Shown here piece by piece: positions 46,490-55,754 of a stretch of DNA of 59,555 nucleotides (positions are counted from its first letter, which is position 1; every line of letters begins with the position of its first letter). Position numbers and translations under genes: made by a program. Below the pieces are notes generated by a model, which was not told the origin of the DNA, made no database searches, and worked only from the letters and a program-made list of their open reading frames with translations. Source of the stretch: an uncultured Bacteroidota bacterium (GTDB taxonomy: Bacteria; Bacteroidota; Bacteroidia; AKYH767-A; 2013-40CM-41-45); the NCBI GenBank assembly GCA_937871435.1, contig CALMQM010000092.1, positions 1 through 59,555 on the forward strand, given 5' to 3'.

Positions 46490-46522
46490 AAAAAGCTCCT
46501 TCAGGTGAAGGAGCTTTTTTTT
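46490..46522. terminator. Bidirectional terminator between tRNA-Pro and the CotH gene
   Basis: A perfect stem AAAAAGCTCCTTCA / TGAAGGAGCTTTTT around GG, flanked by A and T runs, just downstream of the tRNA and 25 bases past the stop of the minus-strand CotH gene. Confidence 0.92.
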
Positions 46523-46547
46523 ATTTTAAAATGAAGTGCATTCGAAT

Positions 46548-49500
46548 TTACATTTTAACAAATTTTATTTCCTCTCCTTCATCAGTACGTAAAATGTACA
46601 AGCCTTTTTGGAGATTGGTAACATCCATATAATTGCTGTTCTCCATTCGAAGTACAATCTTGCCTGTTACATCAAATAGCGAGAATGAATATTTATTATT
46701 TAATCGAACATAGTTCGAAGTAGACGGATTCGGGAAGGCTGTCAGGTTGGGATATAGAATAGAAGGATCCCATTCAAATACTGCTGTAAGTGTCTGATCT
46801 CCCTGCATCCGGATAGTCAATTCAGGAGTCGTCTCACCTGTTTCCAGCCAGTACATGAATCTGTATCCATAATTGGCAACAGCTTTCACTGTCATTGGCA
46901 GATTATTAAAATATGTACCGGTCCAGGGATACACGGATGAATTTACTCCCGGCAAGGATGCATTGATGGTGAGTGAATTTATATTTACATATCCTTGTTT
47001 CGCGTCATTCACATCAAGTGTCAGGCTCGCCGTATCTCTTAAGAAAAAATAATCACGCAACTGCCCGAACTGAATGGCCGGGCGCTGACGGGCAAATTCC
47101 CTCTTATCCTCTACTCCGTCATGCCATTCCGCCATAGAAGCAGGTGTACTCCATCGCTCAATGTGTTCCTGCATTTCCGGTTCCAGCAAAGCTTCCATTG
47201 CATCCAATCTTGCAACTGCGACAGAAGTTTTGAAATTGGAGTTCATCAAATCCGCAAAACGAAGAATCCAGTTTCTTCTGAAATTATCATTGGTTGTCAT
47301 GCGTTTCAAGAGAGAATCATGCATGTATGTGATGTTAAACCAAAGATTATTATCTGTCACATGATCAAAGCCACCGTCAAAATCATTCGCAATCCATCTC
47401 CAACGACCATCGTAACCATATCGGGGATTTGATGGGTTTCCATTACGCAATTTCCAATATGTCTTATTGTGATCCGCATTGTTCTTATTTGTAAACACTG
47501 TTGCGATCCAATAATCCGCAAAGCTGTTTACATCCATTTTTGACGCAACGTAATCCATATTTGCCTGAACATTCATATCATTCGTAAGGATGAAGCTGCG
47601 TAAGGAAGTAAACTCTTGTTGATCTGCATCTGTTCCATTCACAAGTTGATACAGTCCGGTTAGATTGTCTTCCATCAAAATAATGCTGTCAGGTTCCATA
47701 TCATATGAATACTGCAATCCTCTCACATCATTCAATTCACGTATATCCTGAATCCCCCAATACTCACCGTTGATGAATGTAACAGTCATGCGATACGGCT
47801 GGTAACCAAAATTCAATCCGGCAAAAAGTGATTGAATCGCTGCATCCCGCAACATTGTATTTTTATTATAGCCCCACTCATTTCCATTATTTCTTAAAAT
47901 GAGTCGTTTGAATTTGGTCTGAGATTCATTCGTGCCCGGCTTTTTTAAACCCTGAAAAAACGGATATTTAAAATTATTATCCTGATCGTACTCACTACGT
48001 GCATACAATGTAAGAGCTTTTTGTCCTACTGCCCGAATCCACTCTCCACGAATCCTTACTCCGATATTCTGTGACAATTGTTTTTCACCGTGTTCATCAA
48101 AATACTCAAAGAAAAAAGGTTTCTCTGCAGCCCTTCCTTTGAATTCGTAATTTCCTGTCCAGGAACTGTCTTTAAAAGAAGCACCGGGAATGTAAATTCC
48201 TTTATAATAATCAAATAAATTTCCGGGATCTGTAACCAGTGAAACAACCGGCAATGAATATCTTCCTTCATTCATTCTTGGATGAACGAAATAAGAATGC
48301 GTTTTAACCGGTCCTAATCCATTTAAAGGATCATATGTCCGCGCGCGGATAACATGTGCTTTGAAAATAGTTCCGGTGGGTTTACGCCAAAATGCTATCG
48401 TAGGTCCGTTTTGCCATACAGGAGAAGTTCGTATATAACTATAGGGTTGATGATAACTTTGAGAAGCTGTAATGTCTAACTCATCCTGCCCTGCCGGAAT
48501 AGAATCATAATCCAGATGAATAGGATTTGTATAAACTAAAGAGCGGTCTCCTGGTTCGGAGCCATCAAGCGTATACAAAATACTTGTACCCGCAGGAGAT
48601 GAAATACTCACATCCAATGGCTGATCGAAAAATCCGGATGTAGTTGAAAAATCAATAATATCTGTACTGTCCGTTTTTGGAAGAATAGAAAATGGAAGCA
48701 CATTCTGAGTAACAATTGTACTGTCTGTTGTAGCCACCAGTTTTACCAGACAACGGCTGGAATAAACAGCAGGAATTGTCCAATTGATTCCTTTTGCTTT
48801 CGTCGGAACATTGGATTGGATAAGTTGCCAGTTAGCTCCTTCGTCAGAAGAAAAATAGATGTCTATCCTCGTAATGTTCGGACTATTTGCCCACCAAATG
48901 TCAGCTTGCTCACCCTGATGGTAAACACTGAATGGATTTGGAACGCCAAGTGTCAATTCATTCACTTGATTGTACCAACCTCCGACCGGAAAAATCGCTC
49001 CCAAATCTTCTCCATGCATCCCTGCTCCTATAGCCGGTGAGCCAGGCAACAAGCTAAAATCCTTTTCAACCAAATTTGCAAACTGTGGATCCTGATCAAA
49101 CACATGTCTGCCCGGATCAGGTGTCATTCCATTTACATCACTGTAGTCAATTTCTATAGTTCCTGTGCTGTTCAGGTAAAAGGGTTGATTACATTTCCAG
49201 ATGATGTTGTTATAAGCGAATCCATGACCACCGCCGAGCCCCGGATTTTTCTCAACACATTCAATCGCTGCATCTGCATTGATAATCGTATTGTTAAATA
49301 TTTCAGATAACGAATTGTCTTTTACAGCAACTCCGGCACCGACATTGTAAAATACATTGCCATGAACTGTAATTTGTTGGGCTCCTTCCCCGACAGATAC
49401 CCCTTTATCTGAAAAATCATGGACAAGACATTGCTCGACCAAGGCAATCGAACCATTACCGGTAAAATTCGCTTTTCCAAAATCCATCGCATCGATGTTT

Positions 49501-50129
49501 GTGCCTCTTCCATACTGAAAAGTACATCTTCTTAAAGTGGTCCCGGCAGGTGAATTGTCGCAATCAAGTCCATCAGAAGTTGGAAACTGAAAGAGACAAT
49601 CTTCCACAGTCACAAGAGTACGGACCAGGTTTATTTCATAATAATTACTGATTTTACTACGACGCATTTCAACTGTGACAGCATCTTCAGAATAAACAAT
49701 CGGATTGTCTCCCTGAAAATAATCATGCAGGTAACTGTCTTCCAGAACTCCCGTAGCCTGAGTCATTATCCGAATCTGACCCATGCTCACTTCCACATAA
49801 TGAGCTTCCAAATGCCCTCCGGTCCCGTTCACCTCAATTTTACCCCAGTTCTTGCCATCCATCGGCACAACTCGTATAGGTTTTGAAGATGAACCTAACA
49901 ATTGAATTATAGCTCCATCTTCTCCAACAATAGAAGCGCCGGCATGCATATTCAATGTAGTTCCTTCCTCAAAAGTCAGGGTGACATTCGAGGCAACACT
50001 AACTTCAGATGCAACTTCTATATTGCCTTGCAAAGTGAGGTTGGAAGAAATTGTGCCGGGTAACGTGATACCATACACTCTGCTAAATCCAAAAAAGCAG
50101 AATAGTCCAAAAAATAATATTTTTTTCAT
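46548..50129 (-). CDS. Exported beta-helix / CotH-kinase-like protein with T9SS sorting domain
   Basis: A 1193-residue protein. Signal peptide about 1-20 (FFGFSRVYG). Residues about 30-370 form a right-handed parallel beta-helix (short repeats such as VEDCLFQFPTSDGLDCDNS). An Ig-like segment lies at about 395-470. A chitobiase-C-type domain with ILYTLDGSEPG spans about 490-620. A CotH domain spans about 625-1030 (PVVSLVTDPGNLFD; IRIRGEW-type strand as GVRIRGEW; LRNNGNEWG; NDFDGGFDH near 916). A bacterial-repeat beta domain (YGYRFMYWLETGE) follows, and a T9SS C-terminal domain ends it (about 1120-1193; AFPNPSTSN, GLYILRTDEGEE). CotH domains are atypical protein kinases in spore coats; extracellular versions may phosphorylate surface proteins. 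No spore context exists here. Confidence 0.93.
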   Translation of the reverse strand: MKKILFFGLFCFFGFSRVYGITLPGTISSNLTLQGNIEVASEVSVASNVTLTFEEGTTLNMHAGASIVGEDGAIIQLLGSSSKPIRVVPMDGKNWGKIEVNGTGGHLEAHYVEVSMGQIRIMTQATGVLEDSYLHDYFQGDNPIVYSEDAVTVEMRRSKISNYYEINLVRTLVTVEDCLFQFPTSDGLDCDNSPAGTTLRRCTFQYGRGTNIDAMDFGKANFTGNGSIALVEQCLVHDFSDKGVSVGEGAQQITVHGNVFYNVGAGVAVKDNSLSEIFNNTIINADAAIECVEKNPGLGGGHGFAYNNIIWKCNQPFYLNSTGTIEIDYSDVNGMTPDPGRHVFDQDPQFANLVEKDFSLLPGSPAIGAGMHGEDLGAIFPVGGWYNQVNELTLGVPNPFSVYHQGEQADIWWANSPNITRIDIYFSSDEGANWQLIQSNVPTKAKGINWTIPAVYSSRCLVKLVATTDSTIVTQNVLPFSILPKTDSTDIIDFSTTSGFFDQPLDVSISSPAGTSILYTLDGSEPGDRSLVYTNPIHLDYDSIPAGQDELDITASQSYHQPYSYIRTSPVWQNGPTIAFWRKPTGTIFKAHVIRARTYDPLNGLGPVKTHSYFVHPRMNEGRYSLPVVSLVTDPGNLFDYYKGIYIPGASFKDSSWTGNYEFKGRAAEKPFFFEYFDEHGEKQLSQNIGVRIRGEWIRAVGQKALTLYARSEYDQDNNFKYPFFQGLKKPGTNESQTKFKRLILRNNGNEWGYNKNTMLRDAAIQSLFAGLNFGYQPYRMTVTFINGEYWGIQDIRELNDVRGLQYSYDMEPDSIILMEDNLTGLYQLVNGTDADQQEFTSLRSFILTNDMNVQANMDYVASKMDVNSFADYWIATVFTNKNNADHNKTYWKLRNGNPSNPRYGYDGRWRWIANDFDGGFDHVTDNNLWFNITYMHDSLLKRMTTNDNFRRNWILRFADLMNSNFKTSVAVARLDAMEALLEPEMQEHIERWSTPASMAEWHDGVEDKREFARQRPAIQFGQLRDYFFLRDTASLTLDVNDAKQGYVNINSLTINASLPGVNSSVYPWTGTYFNNLPMTVKAVANYGYRFMYWLETGETTPELTIRMQGDQTLTAVFEWDPSILYPNLTAFPNPSTSNYVRLNNKYSFSLFDVTGKIVLRMENSNYMDVTNLQKGLYILRTDEGEEIKFVKM

Positions 50130-50150
50130 CTTGCCTTAAACTAAATAGTA

Positions 50151-50173
50151 AATGCCTGTTGAAATCAGGCATT
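50151..50173. other. Hairpin downstream of thrC without T tract
   Basis: AATGCCTG and CAGGCATT form an 8-bp stem with a 7-base loop between thrC (ends at 50236) and the CotH gene (starts at 50129), both on the minus strand. It lacks a run of T, so intrinsic termination is uncertain; it could stabilise the 3' end or attenuate. Confidence 0.4.
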
Positions 50174-50235
50174 ATATAGCATGGCAAGTTAGGATAAGTT
50201 TAGCAACTAATCAAAATCAGCGTATTGGTAAATTC

Positions 50236-51546
50236 TTAATTTTTTGCGTCCAAAAGAAAGCTCAAAAAATCCTTGTATTCTGCCTTTAAAATGATTGATT
50301 TCTTCGTTTTATCTGAAATGGATGAAAGCTTTGATGGTAATGTTAATGTCATTTTTAAGGTCTCCTCCACCACATCAATAAATTTTGCAGGATGTGCTGT
50401 TTCCAATACTATTCCATGAGCACCCGCACTCGCTTTATTCTGCCAGGATTTCCATCCTAAATATGCCACCGCTCCGTGTGGGTCAAGGATATATTTCTTT
50501 GAAGAATAAACTTCCTGCATTGCTTTTCTCGTTTCATCATCAGAAAAAGAAAATGCTTGTATATCCTTTCGCATCAAATTCACATTTTCTTCATACAAAT
50601 CCAGCATGCGTATGAAATTGGAAGGAACCCCTACATCCATCGCATTGGAAATAGTTGTGATGGTAGGTTCCGGTTTAAAGACTCCTGTTTTCAGATATTC
50701 CTCAACCGGATGATTGGCATTATTCGCCGCGATAAACATTTCTACCGGCAAACCCATTCGTTTTGCGAAAAGTCCGGCAGTGAGATTTCCAAAATTTCCA
50801 CTGGGAACAGAAAAGACAACCGGGCCCTTTTGACTTTGCTGCATTTGTTTCCATGCATCGATGTAATAAAAACTCTGGGGAATCAAACGCGCGATGCTGA
50901 TGCTATTCGCGCTGCTTAATCGATATTTTCCTTTCAGGGTTGAATCGAGGAAAGCGGTTTTTACGAGACGCTGGCAATCATCAAAACTCCCAAGAATTTC
51001 CAGGGCAGTAATATTTTCTCCCAATGTTGTCAGTTGCTTTTCCTGCAGCGGACTTACCTTTCCTGATGGATACAGAATGATCACTTCAATACCGGGAACA
51101 CGATAAAATCCATCAGCAACTGCGCTACCGGTATCGCCTGATGTGGCAACCAGGATCGTGAGTTTGGAATTTTCATTCCTGTTCAACCACGACATTACTC
51201 TCGCCATAAAACGGGCGCCCACATCCTTGAATGCCAGCGTAGGGCCATGAAACAACTCGAGTACACTCGTCCGCTCATCCAATCCAACAAGAGGTACTGG
51301 AAAATTCATTGCATCCAATGTTAATTCCTCAATTTTATTTTTCGGAATATCACCTTCCAAAAAAAGTGATGCAACTTCATTTGCAATTTCTCCAATTGAA
51401 AAGGCGCCAATATTTTTCCAGAATGATTCCGGTAATTGCGGAATGAACTCAGGCATGAATAACCCATTATCGTCCGGTAAACCTTTTAAAACAGCTTCCG
51501 ACAATGAGTATAATCGGGTTTTATTTTTTGTAGAATAAAATCTCAT
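50236..51546 (-). CDS. thrC: Threonine synthase
   Basis: A 436-residue fold-type II PLP enzyme that converts O-phosphohomoserine to threonine. PLP Lys107 is in HGPTLAFKDVGARF. Other conserved stretches are LVATSGDTGSAVADGF (phosphate and glycine-rich loop), VFSVPSGNFGNLTAGLFAKRMGLP and AHPAKF. The N-terminus (MRFYSTKNKTRLYSLSEAVLKGLPDDNGLFMPEFIP) is that of the long ThrC class. It is the last gene of the thrA-thrB-thrC series, 12 bp after thrB. Confidence 0.98.
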   Translation of the reverse strand: MRFYSTKNKTRLYSLSEAVLKGLPDDNGLFMPEFIPQLPESFWKNIGAFSIGEIANEVASLFLEGDIPKNKIEELTLDAMNFPVPLVGLDERTSVLELFHGPTLAFKDVGARFMARVMSWLNRNENSKLTILVATSGDTGSAVADGFYRVPGIEVIILYPSGKVSPLQEKQLTTLGENITALEILGSFDDCQRLVKTAFLDSTLKGKYRLSSANSISIARLIPQSFYYIDAWKQMQQSQKGPVVFSVPSGNFGNLTAGLFAKRMGLPVEMFIAANNANHPVEEYLKTGVFKPEPTITTISNAMDVGVPSNFIRMLDLYEENVNLMRKDIQAFSFSDDETRKAMQEVYSSKKYILDPHGAVAYLGWKSWQNKASAGAHGIVLETAHPAKFIDVVEETLKMTLTLPSKLSSISDKTKKSIILKAEYKDFLSFLLDAKN

Positions 51547-51558
51547 AGGTAAATTGAC

Positions 51559-52503
51559 TTAAACCAGAACTCTAACACCTTTTTTATTTACCGCAGAAAC
51601 AAAGACATCACATTTGGTTTTGTGTTTGCGAAAAAGATTTTTCATTTCAGATGCAACTTCTTCCGCTTTCTTCTTTCCCTGTGTTAAAGCAAAAATTGAC
51701 GGGCCGGATCCACTGATGCTACATGCCAATGCCCCTTTTAACAAAGCAGCTTCCTGTACTGAGTAAAAGTGTGGAATTAATGCAGCACGTGCAGGTTCTG
51801 CAACATGATCTTCCACGGCACGTGATATCAATTTATAATCGGAGGAATATAATCCGCTCACCAGGGCCGCAGTATTCGCCCATTGTATTATTCCTGTTTT
51901 CAACGAAATTTCCTGTGGAAGCACCGCTCTTGCGTCACGTGTAAGCACTTCCACGTGAGGATGAACAACTACAACATGCAACTGGGAAGGTACAGGAAGT
52001 GAAACAATGTCCAATGGATCATACGATCGGATCAAGACAATACCTCCCAGTATACAGGGAGCTACATTGTCGGCATGCGCGGAACCACAGGCGACACGCT
52101 CTCCCTCCATTGCAAAATGTACCAATTGCTCACGCGAAAATGGTTTTCCAAACAATTCATTTGCGGCCACGACTGCCGCTGCACTACTTGCAGCACTGCT
52201 TCCCAATCCACTTCCAAGAGGCATATTTTTCTTCAACACAATATCAAATCCCTGCCTGGAATTCATGTATTTCAGCATCGCCGACACAGCCACTGAAGAT
52301 GTATTTTTTGATGCATCACGGGACAACTTACCTCCGTCACCGGTGAGTTTCACAATTCTCAGGGAGGATGAATCATTCATTTTCATTTCAACAAAATCTC
52401 CCGGTGAATTGATTGCAAGTCCCATCACGTCAAAACCACATGCAAGATTTGCCACAGTGGCAGGCGCAAATACACGGACAATTTTTGATTTTTTCTTAGT
52501 CAT
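51559..52503 (-). CDS. thrB: Homoserine kinase
   Basis: A 314-residue GHMP-family kinase starting at the ATG at 52503 (MTKKKSKIVRVFAPATVANLACGFDVMG). A TTG at 52548 in the same frame is an unlikely start. The ATP-binding loop is PLGSGLGSSAASSAAAV, and the C-terminal GALACSISGSGPSIFAL is the conserved substrate/phosphate loop. It makes O-phosphohomoserine for ThrC. It lies 41 bp after the thrA stop and 12 bp before thrC. Confidence 0.97.
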   Translation of the reverse strand: MTKKKSKIVRVFAPATVANLACGFDVMGLAINSPGDFVEMKMNDSSSLRIVKLTGDGGKLSRDASKNTSSVAVSAMLKYMNSRQGFDIVLKKNMPLGSGLGSSAASSAAAVVAANELFGKPFSREQLVHFAMEGERVACGSAHADNVAPCILGGIVLIRSYDPLDIVSLPVPSQLHVVVVHPHVEVLTRDARAVLPQEISLKTGIIQWANTAALVSGLYSSDYKLISRAVEDHVAEPARAALIPHFYSVQEAALLKGALACSISGSGPSIFALTQGKKKAEEVASEMKNLFRKHKTKCDVFVSAVNKKGVRVLV

Positions 52504-52544
52504 ACCAGAGGAAATAAGTTTTGCATTATTCTGAAAATAAATTC

Positions 52545-54998
52545 TCAATCAAAATAATTTCCCACAGTTATTATTTCTGCAAATACACCGGCTGCAGTAA
52601 CTTCTGCACCCGCTCCGGGTCCTTTTACTACCAGTGGTCTGTCATGATAGCGTTCAGTAGTAAATGAAATAATGTTATCACTTCCTGACAGGTTGTAAAA
52701 AGGATGGTTCGCATCCACTTCCTGCAGACTTATTTTTGCATTTCCTTTTTCAAGAGAGGCGATGAATCGAAGCACCTTCTTGTTTTTCAAAGCCTGATCT
52801 CTTCTCTTTGCAAAAACAGAATTATTTTTTTCCAGTTCTTTCAAAAAGTCAGGAACTGATTTGGCTTTCTGACACGACAAAGGAAGAATTTGTTCGATCT
52901 GAATGTCCTTCATTTCAATTTCCAATCCGGTTTCCCTGGCAAGAATAAGCAGCTTGCGTGCGACATCTTTACCGCTAAGGTCAATACGTGGATCGGGTTC
53001 AGTGTATCCTCTCTTCATCGCTTCTTTTACAATCGATGTAAATTGTGTTCCGGATGTGAAAGAATTGAAGATAAATGAGAGAGTTCCTGATAAGACGGCT
53101 TCAATCCGCAATATTTTGTCACCACTTGTAAGCAAATCAGTGAGAGTATTGATGACCGGCAATCCGGCTCCTACATTCGTCTCATAAAAAAAGCGGACAT
53201 TTTTCTGTCGGGCTACTTCACGCAATTTCCTGTAAGTACTCAGCTTTCCTGAATTGGCAATTTTATTGGGAGTCACAATTGAAATACTGTTCTCCAGAAC
53301 TGATTCGTAGTTCGTAACTACATCTTCACTTGATGTACAATCCACAAAAATACTTTGAGGAAGATTGTATTCTCTCATTCGGCGGATGAATAGTTCCATA
53401 TCCATTTTTTCATCCGAAGAATTCAACAGATCCTGGTATTTTGAGAGCTCAATGCCGTCCTGCTGAAAAATCATTTTTTTACTATTCGCAATTCCAACAA
53501 CACTAATTTCAAGTGATCTCGCTTTTCGAAGATGCTGTTTATGTTTTTCAATTTGCTTCAACAATGTACTTCCGATCAATCCGCAACCTACGAGATAAAC
53601 ACTGAGAGTTTTTACATCGGAAAGGAAAAAAGCCTGATGAAGTGAATTCAATGCTTTATCCAGATTTTCCTTTTGAATTACAACGGAAATATTCAACTCT
53701 GATGATCCTTGTGCTGTTGCAACTACACTAATACCATTTTTCCCTAATGCCTGGAAAAGTCTGCCTGAAGCTCCGGGAGTATTCCGCATATTCTCTCCTA
53801 TCACAGCGACGATAGACAGCTTTTCTTCTACTCTCACTTTCTCAATCAGTCGTGCTTTGATTTCAAGAGCAAATGCATCTTCTATCGCTTTACGGGCGAT
53901 ATCAGCATCAACCGGCTTCACGGCGAAACTGATTGTGTGTTCAGAACTTCCCTGTGTGATCAGAATTACATTCACTTTTGCCAATGACAATGCACCAAAC
54001 AATCTGGCGGAAATCCCGGCCACTCCTACCATACCACTGCCCTGAAGTGTGAGCAAAGCAATATCATCAATGGAGGATATTCCTTTGATCATGAAATCGT
54101 AGTCCTTAGAAACAGTAGAGATCAATGTTCCCCTTGTTTCCGGACGGAATGTATTTTTAATCCATAGAGGAATCCCTTTTTCCAGCGCAGGTTGTATTGT
54201 TGGCGGATGAATGACCTTTGCTCCGAAATGGGACATTTCCATCGCTTCTTCATAGGTCATTGTTGGAACACAAAATGCCTTTTTTACTTTTCTCGGATCC
54301 GCTGTCATGACGCCATCAACATCTGTCCAGATCTGGATTTCCGTCGCGTCAAGTGCCGCACCGAAAATTGCTGCGGTATAATCTGAACCACCTCTTCCAA
54401 GTGTAGTCATTTCCTTTTTCTCAGTTGAAGCTACAAAGCCTGTAATAACTTCTACTGATTTTGATTTTTTGAAATGATCCCGTATAGCCTGGTTGGTAGT
54501 TTTAAAATCCACCCTTGCCGAACCAAACGTTTCATCCGTACGAATGACAGTCCGGGCATCGAGAAAACTGGAAGTGATTTTTACGGAATTGAAATAATGA
54601 CTGATAATTTTTGCAGACAATACCTCACCATGTCCGCTGATAAAATCAAGCGTGCGCGCCGACAATTCCCTTACCAGATAAACACCATGCAAGATGTCAT
54701 GAAGCTCTGAAAATGTTTCTTCCATGAAATCATGAAGTGCTTTGTCTTTCTTCAATCCAAGTTCGGTGATAGCCTGCTGATGCCGATGACGAATTTTGTT
54801 GAATGTTTCAATGTATTCTTCATCCTGCGCCGCAGCAAGGCGACTCATCCTGATCAATTCATCAGTGACTCCGCCGAATGCAGAGCAAACGACAGCGATT
54901 TTGCTTTGTTTTTTTTTCAATCCGGAAATTATTCCGGCAATTCCTTCAATGCGTTTTGCAGTGGCAACAGATGTTCCGCCAAACTTTAGTACAATCAT
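52545..54998 (-). CDS. thrA: Bifunctional aspartokinase / homoserine dehydrogenase
   Basis: An 817-residue fusion. Residues 1-300 are the aspartokinase domain (VLKFGGTSVATAKRI; ITGFVASTEKKEMTTLGRGGSDYTAA; IWTDVDGVMTADPR). Residues 310-455 hold two ACT domains for feedback control by threonine-type effectors (SGMVGVAGISARLFGAL; NTPGASGRLFQALGKNGISV). Residues 460-817 are homoserine dehydrogenase (VYLVGCGLIGSTLLKQI NAD(P) site; FYETNVGAGLPVINTL; LSGTLSFIFNSF; YTEPDPRIDLSGKDVARKLLILAR). It performs the first and third steps from aspartate to threonine and heads the thrABC series, 61 bp downstream of the pabA/trpG-like gene. Confidence 0.98.
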   Translation of the reverse strand: MIVLKFGGTSVATAKRIEGIAGIISGLKKKQSKIAVVCSAFGGVTDELIRMSRLAAAQDEEYIETFNKIRHRHQQAITELGLKKDKALHDFMEETFSELHDILHGVYLVRELSARTLDFISGHGEVLSAKIISHYFNSVKITSSFLDARTVIRTDETFGSARVDFKTTNQAIRDHFKKSKSVEVITGFVASTEKKEMTTLGRGGSDYTAAIFGAALDATEIQIWTDVDGVMTADPRKVKKAFCVPTMTYEEAMEMSHFGAKVIHPPTIQPALEKGIPLWIKNTFRPETRGTLISTVSKDYDFMIKGISSIDDIALLTLQGSGMVGVAGISARLFGALSLAKVNVILITQGSSEHTISFAVKPVDADIARKAIEDAFALEIKARLIEKVRVEEKLSIVAVIGENMRNTPGASGRLFQALGKNGISVVATAQGSSELNISVVIQKENLDKALNSLHQAFFLSDVKTLSVYLVGCGLIGSTLLKQIEKHKQHLRKARSLEISVVGIANSKKMIFQQDGIELSKYQDLLNSSDEKMDMELFIRRMREYNLPQSIFVDCTSSEDVVTNYESVLENSISIVTPNKIANSGKLSTYRKLREVARQKNVRFFYETNVGAGLPVINTLTDLLTSGDKILRIEAVLSGTLSFIFNSFTSGTQFTSIVKEAMKRGYTEPDPRIDLSGKDVARKLLILARETGLEIEMKDIQIEQILPLSCQKAKSVPDFLKELEKNNSVFAKRRDQALKNKKVLRFIASLEKGNAKISLQEVDANHPFYNLSGSDNIISFTTERYHDRPLVVKGPGAGAEVTAAGVFAEIITVGNYFD

Positions 54999-55059
54999 AA
55001 TGTCGGTAGAAAATTACGTTAACTAAATACGCAAAAATGACCGGAAAGTTCAGTTTGGA

Positions 55060-55629
55060 TCAGGCCTTCAGCCAGTTGAATATCAATTCCTTACCATATT
55101 CTGTAAGAATTGATTCAGGATGAAATTGAACTCCCCAGACAGGGTATTTAACATGTCTGATAGCCATGATGTTACCGTGTTCATCGTAGGCCAAAGGAAT
55201 AAGTTGGTCTGGCAATGCCTGTGGAGAAATCACCCAACTGTGATAGAGTCCTGATTTAAATGATCGAGGAAAATTATAAAATAGCATGTCATCAGGATGG
55301 ATAATTTCTGTATGCGACCAAACTCCATGTCGCACCTGATTCAAATTGCTTAATTCAGCTCCGCAATATTCTCCGATTGCCTGATGCCCTAAACACACAC
55401 CAAGGATTTTTTTACAGGTAAAATAAGCTGCCAATACATCCATCATCTTCCCTGCTTCTTTGGGTAAGCCGGGACCGGGTGATAAAACAATCCCATCATA
55501 CTTCTTCAGTTCTTCAATTACGATTGCATCATTACGAACAACATCTACTTCCACCTGCTCTGCCTGCTCAAGGAGATGCAACAGGTTAAACGTAAATGAA
55601 TCGTAATTATCCAGCAATAATATTCGCAT
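55060..55629 (-). CDS. pabA: Glutamine amidotransferase subunit (anthranilate / aminodeoxychorismate synthase component II)
   Basis: A 189-residue class I glutamine amidotransferase. The nucleophile is Cys79 in GVCLGHQAIGEYCG; the His-Glu pair is in VQFHPES near the C-terminus; the oxyanion region is SPGPGLP. It supplies ammonia to a chorismate-using partner. Without trpE, pabB or other trp genes nearby, TrpG and PabA cannot be told apart by position; an amphibolic role is possible. It is on the same strand as thrABC, with a 61-bp gap and no terminator. Confidence 0.88.
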   Translation of the reverse strand: MRILLLDNYDSFTFNLLHLLEQAEQVEVDVVRNDAIVIEELKKYDGIVLSPGPGLPKEAGKMMDVLAAYFTCKKILGVCLGHQAIGEYCGAELSNLNQVRHGVWSHTEIIHPDDMLFYNFPRSFKSGLYHSWVISPQALPDQLIPLAYDEHGNIMAIRHVKYPVWGVQFHPESILTEYGKELIFNWLKA

Positions 55630-55704
55630 GTTGTTCCGGGATTGGTATCAACCAGCTGATGTGAATCTGAAATTCTTGCCGAAAGAAAAGATCTTTTTTC
55701 CAGT

Positions 55705-55735
55705 TTGCATAATCTTTAATTTGTTTGTTGCTTTG
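55705..55735 (+). promoter_or_regulatory. Putative ridA promoter
   Basis: TTG at 55705-55707, a 20-base spacer and TTGCTTTG at 55728-55735 (seven of eight matches to TAnnTTTG), 19 bases before the start codon at 55755. Pattern match only. Confidence 0.35.
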
Positions 55736-55754
55736 ATCTCAAGAATTCCAACTC

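Noticed and set aside
52007-52534. 175-residue plus-strand frame opposite thrB
   Set aside because: Shadow of thrB on the other strand; the composition is atypical and thrB is unambiguous.
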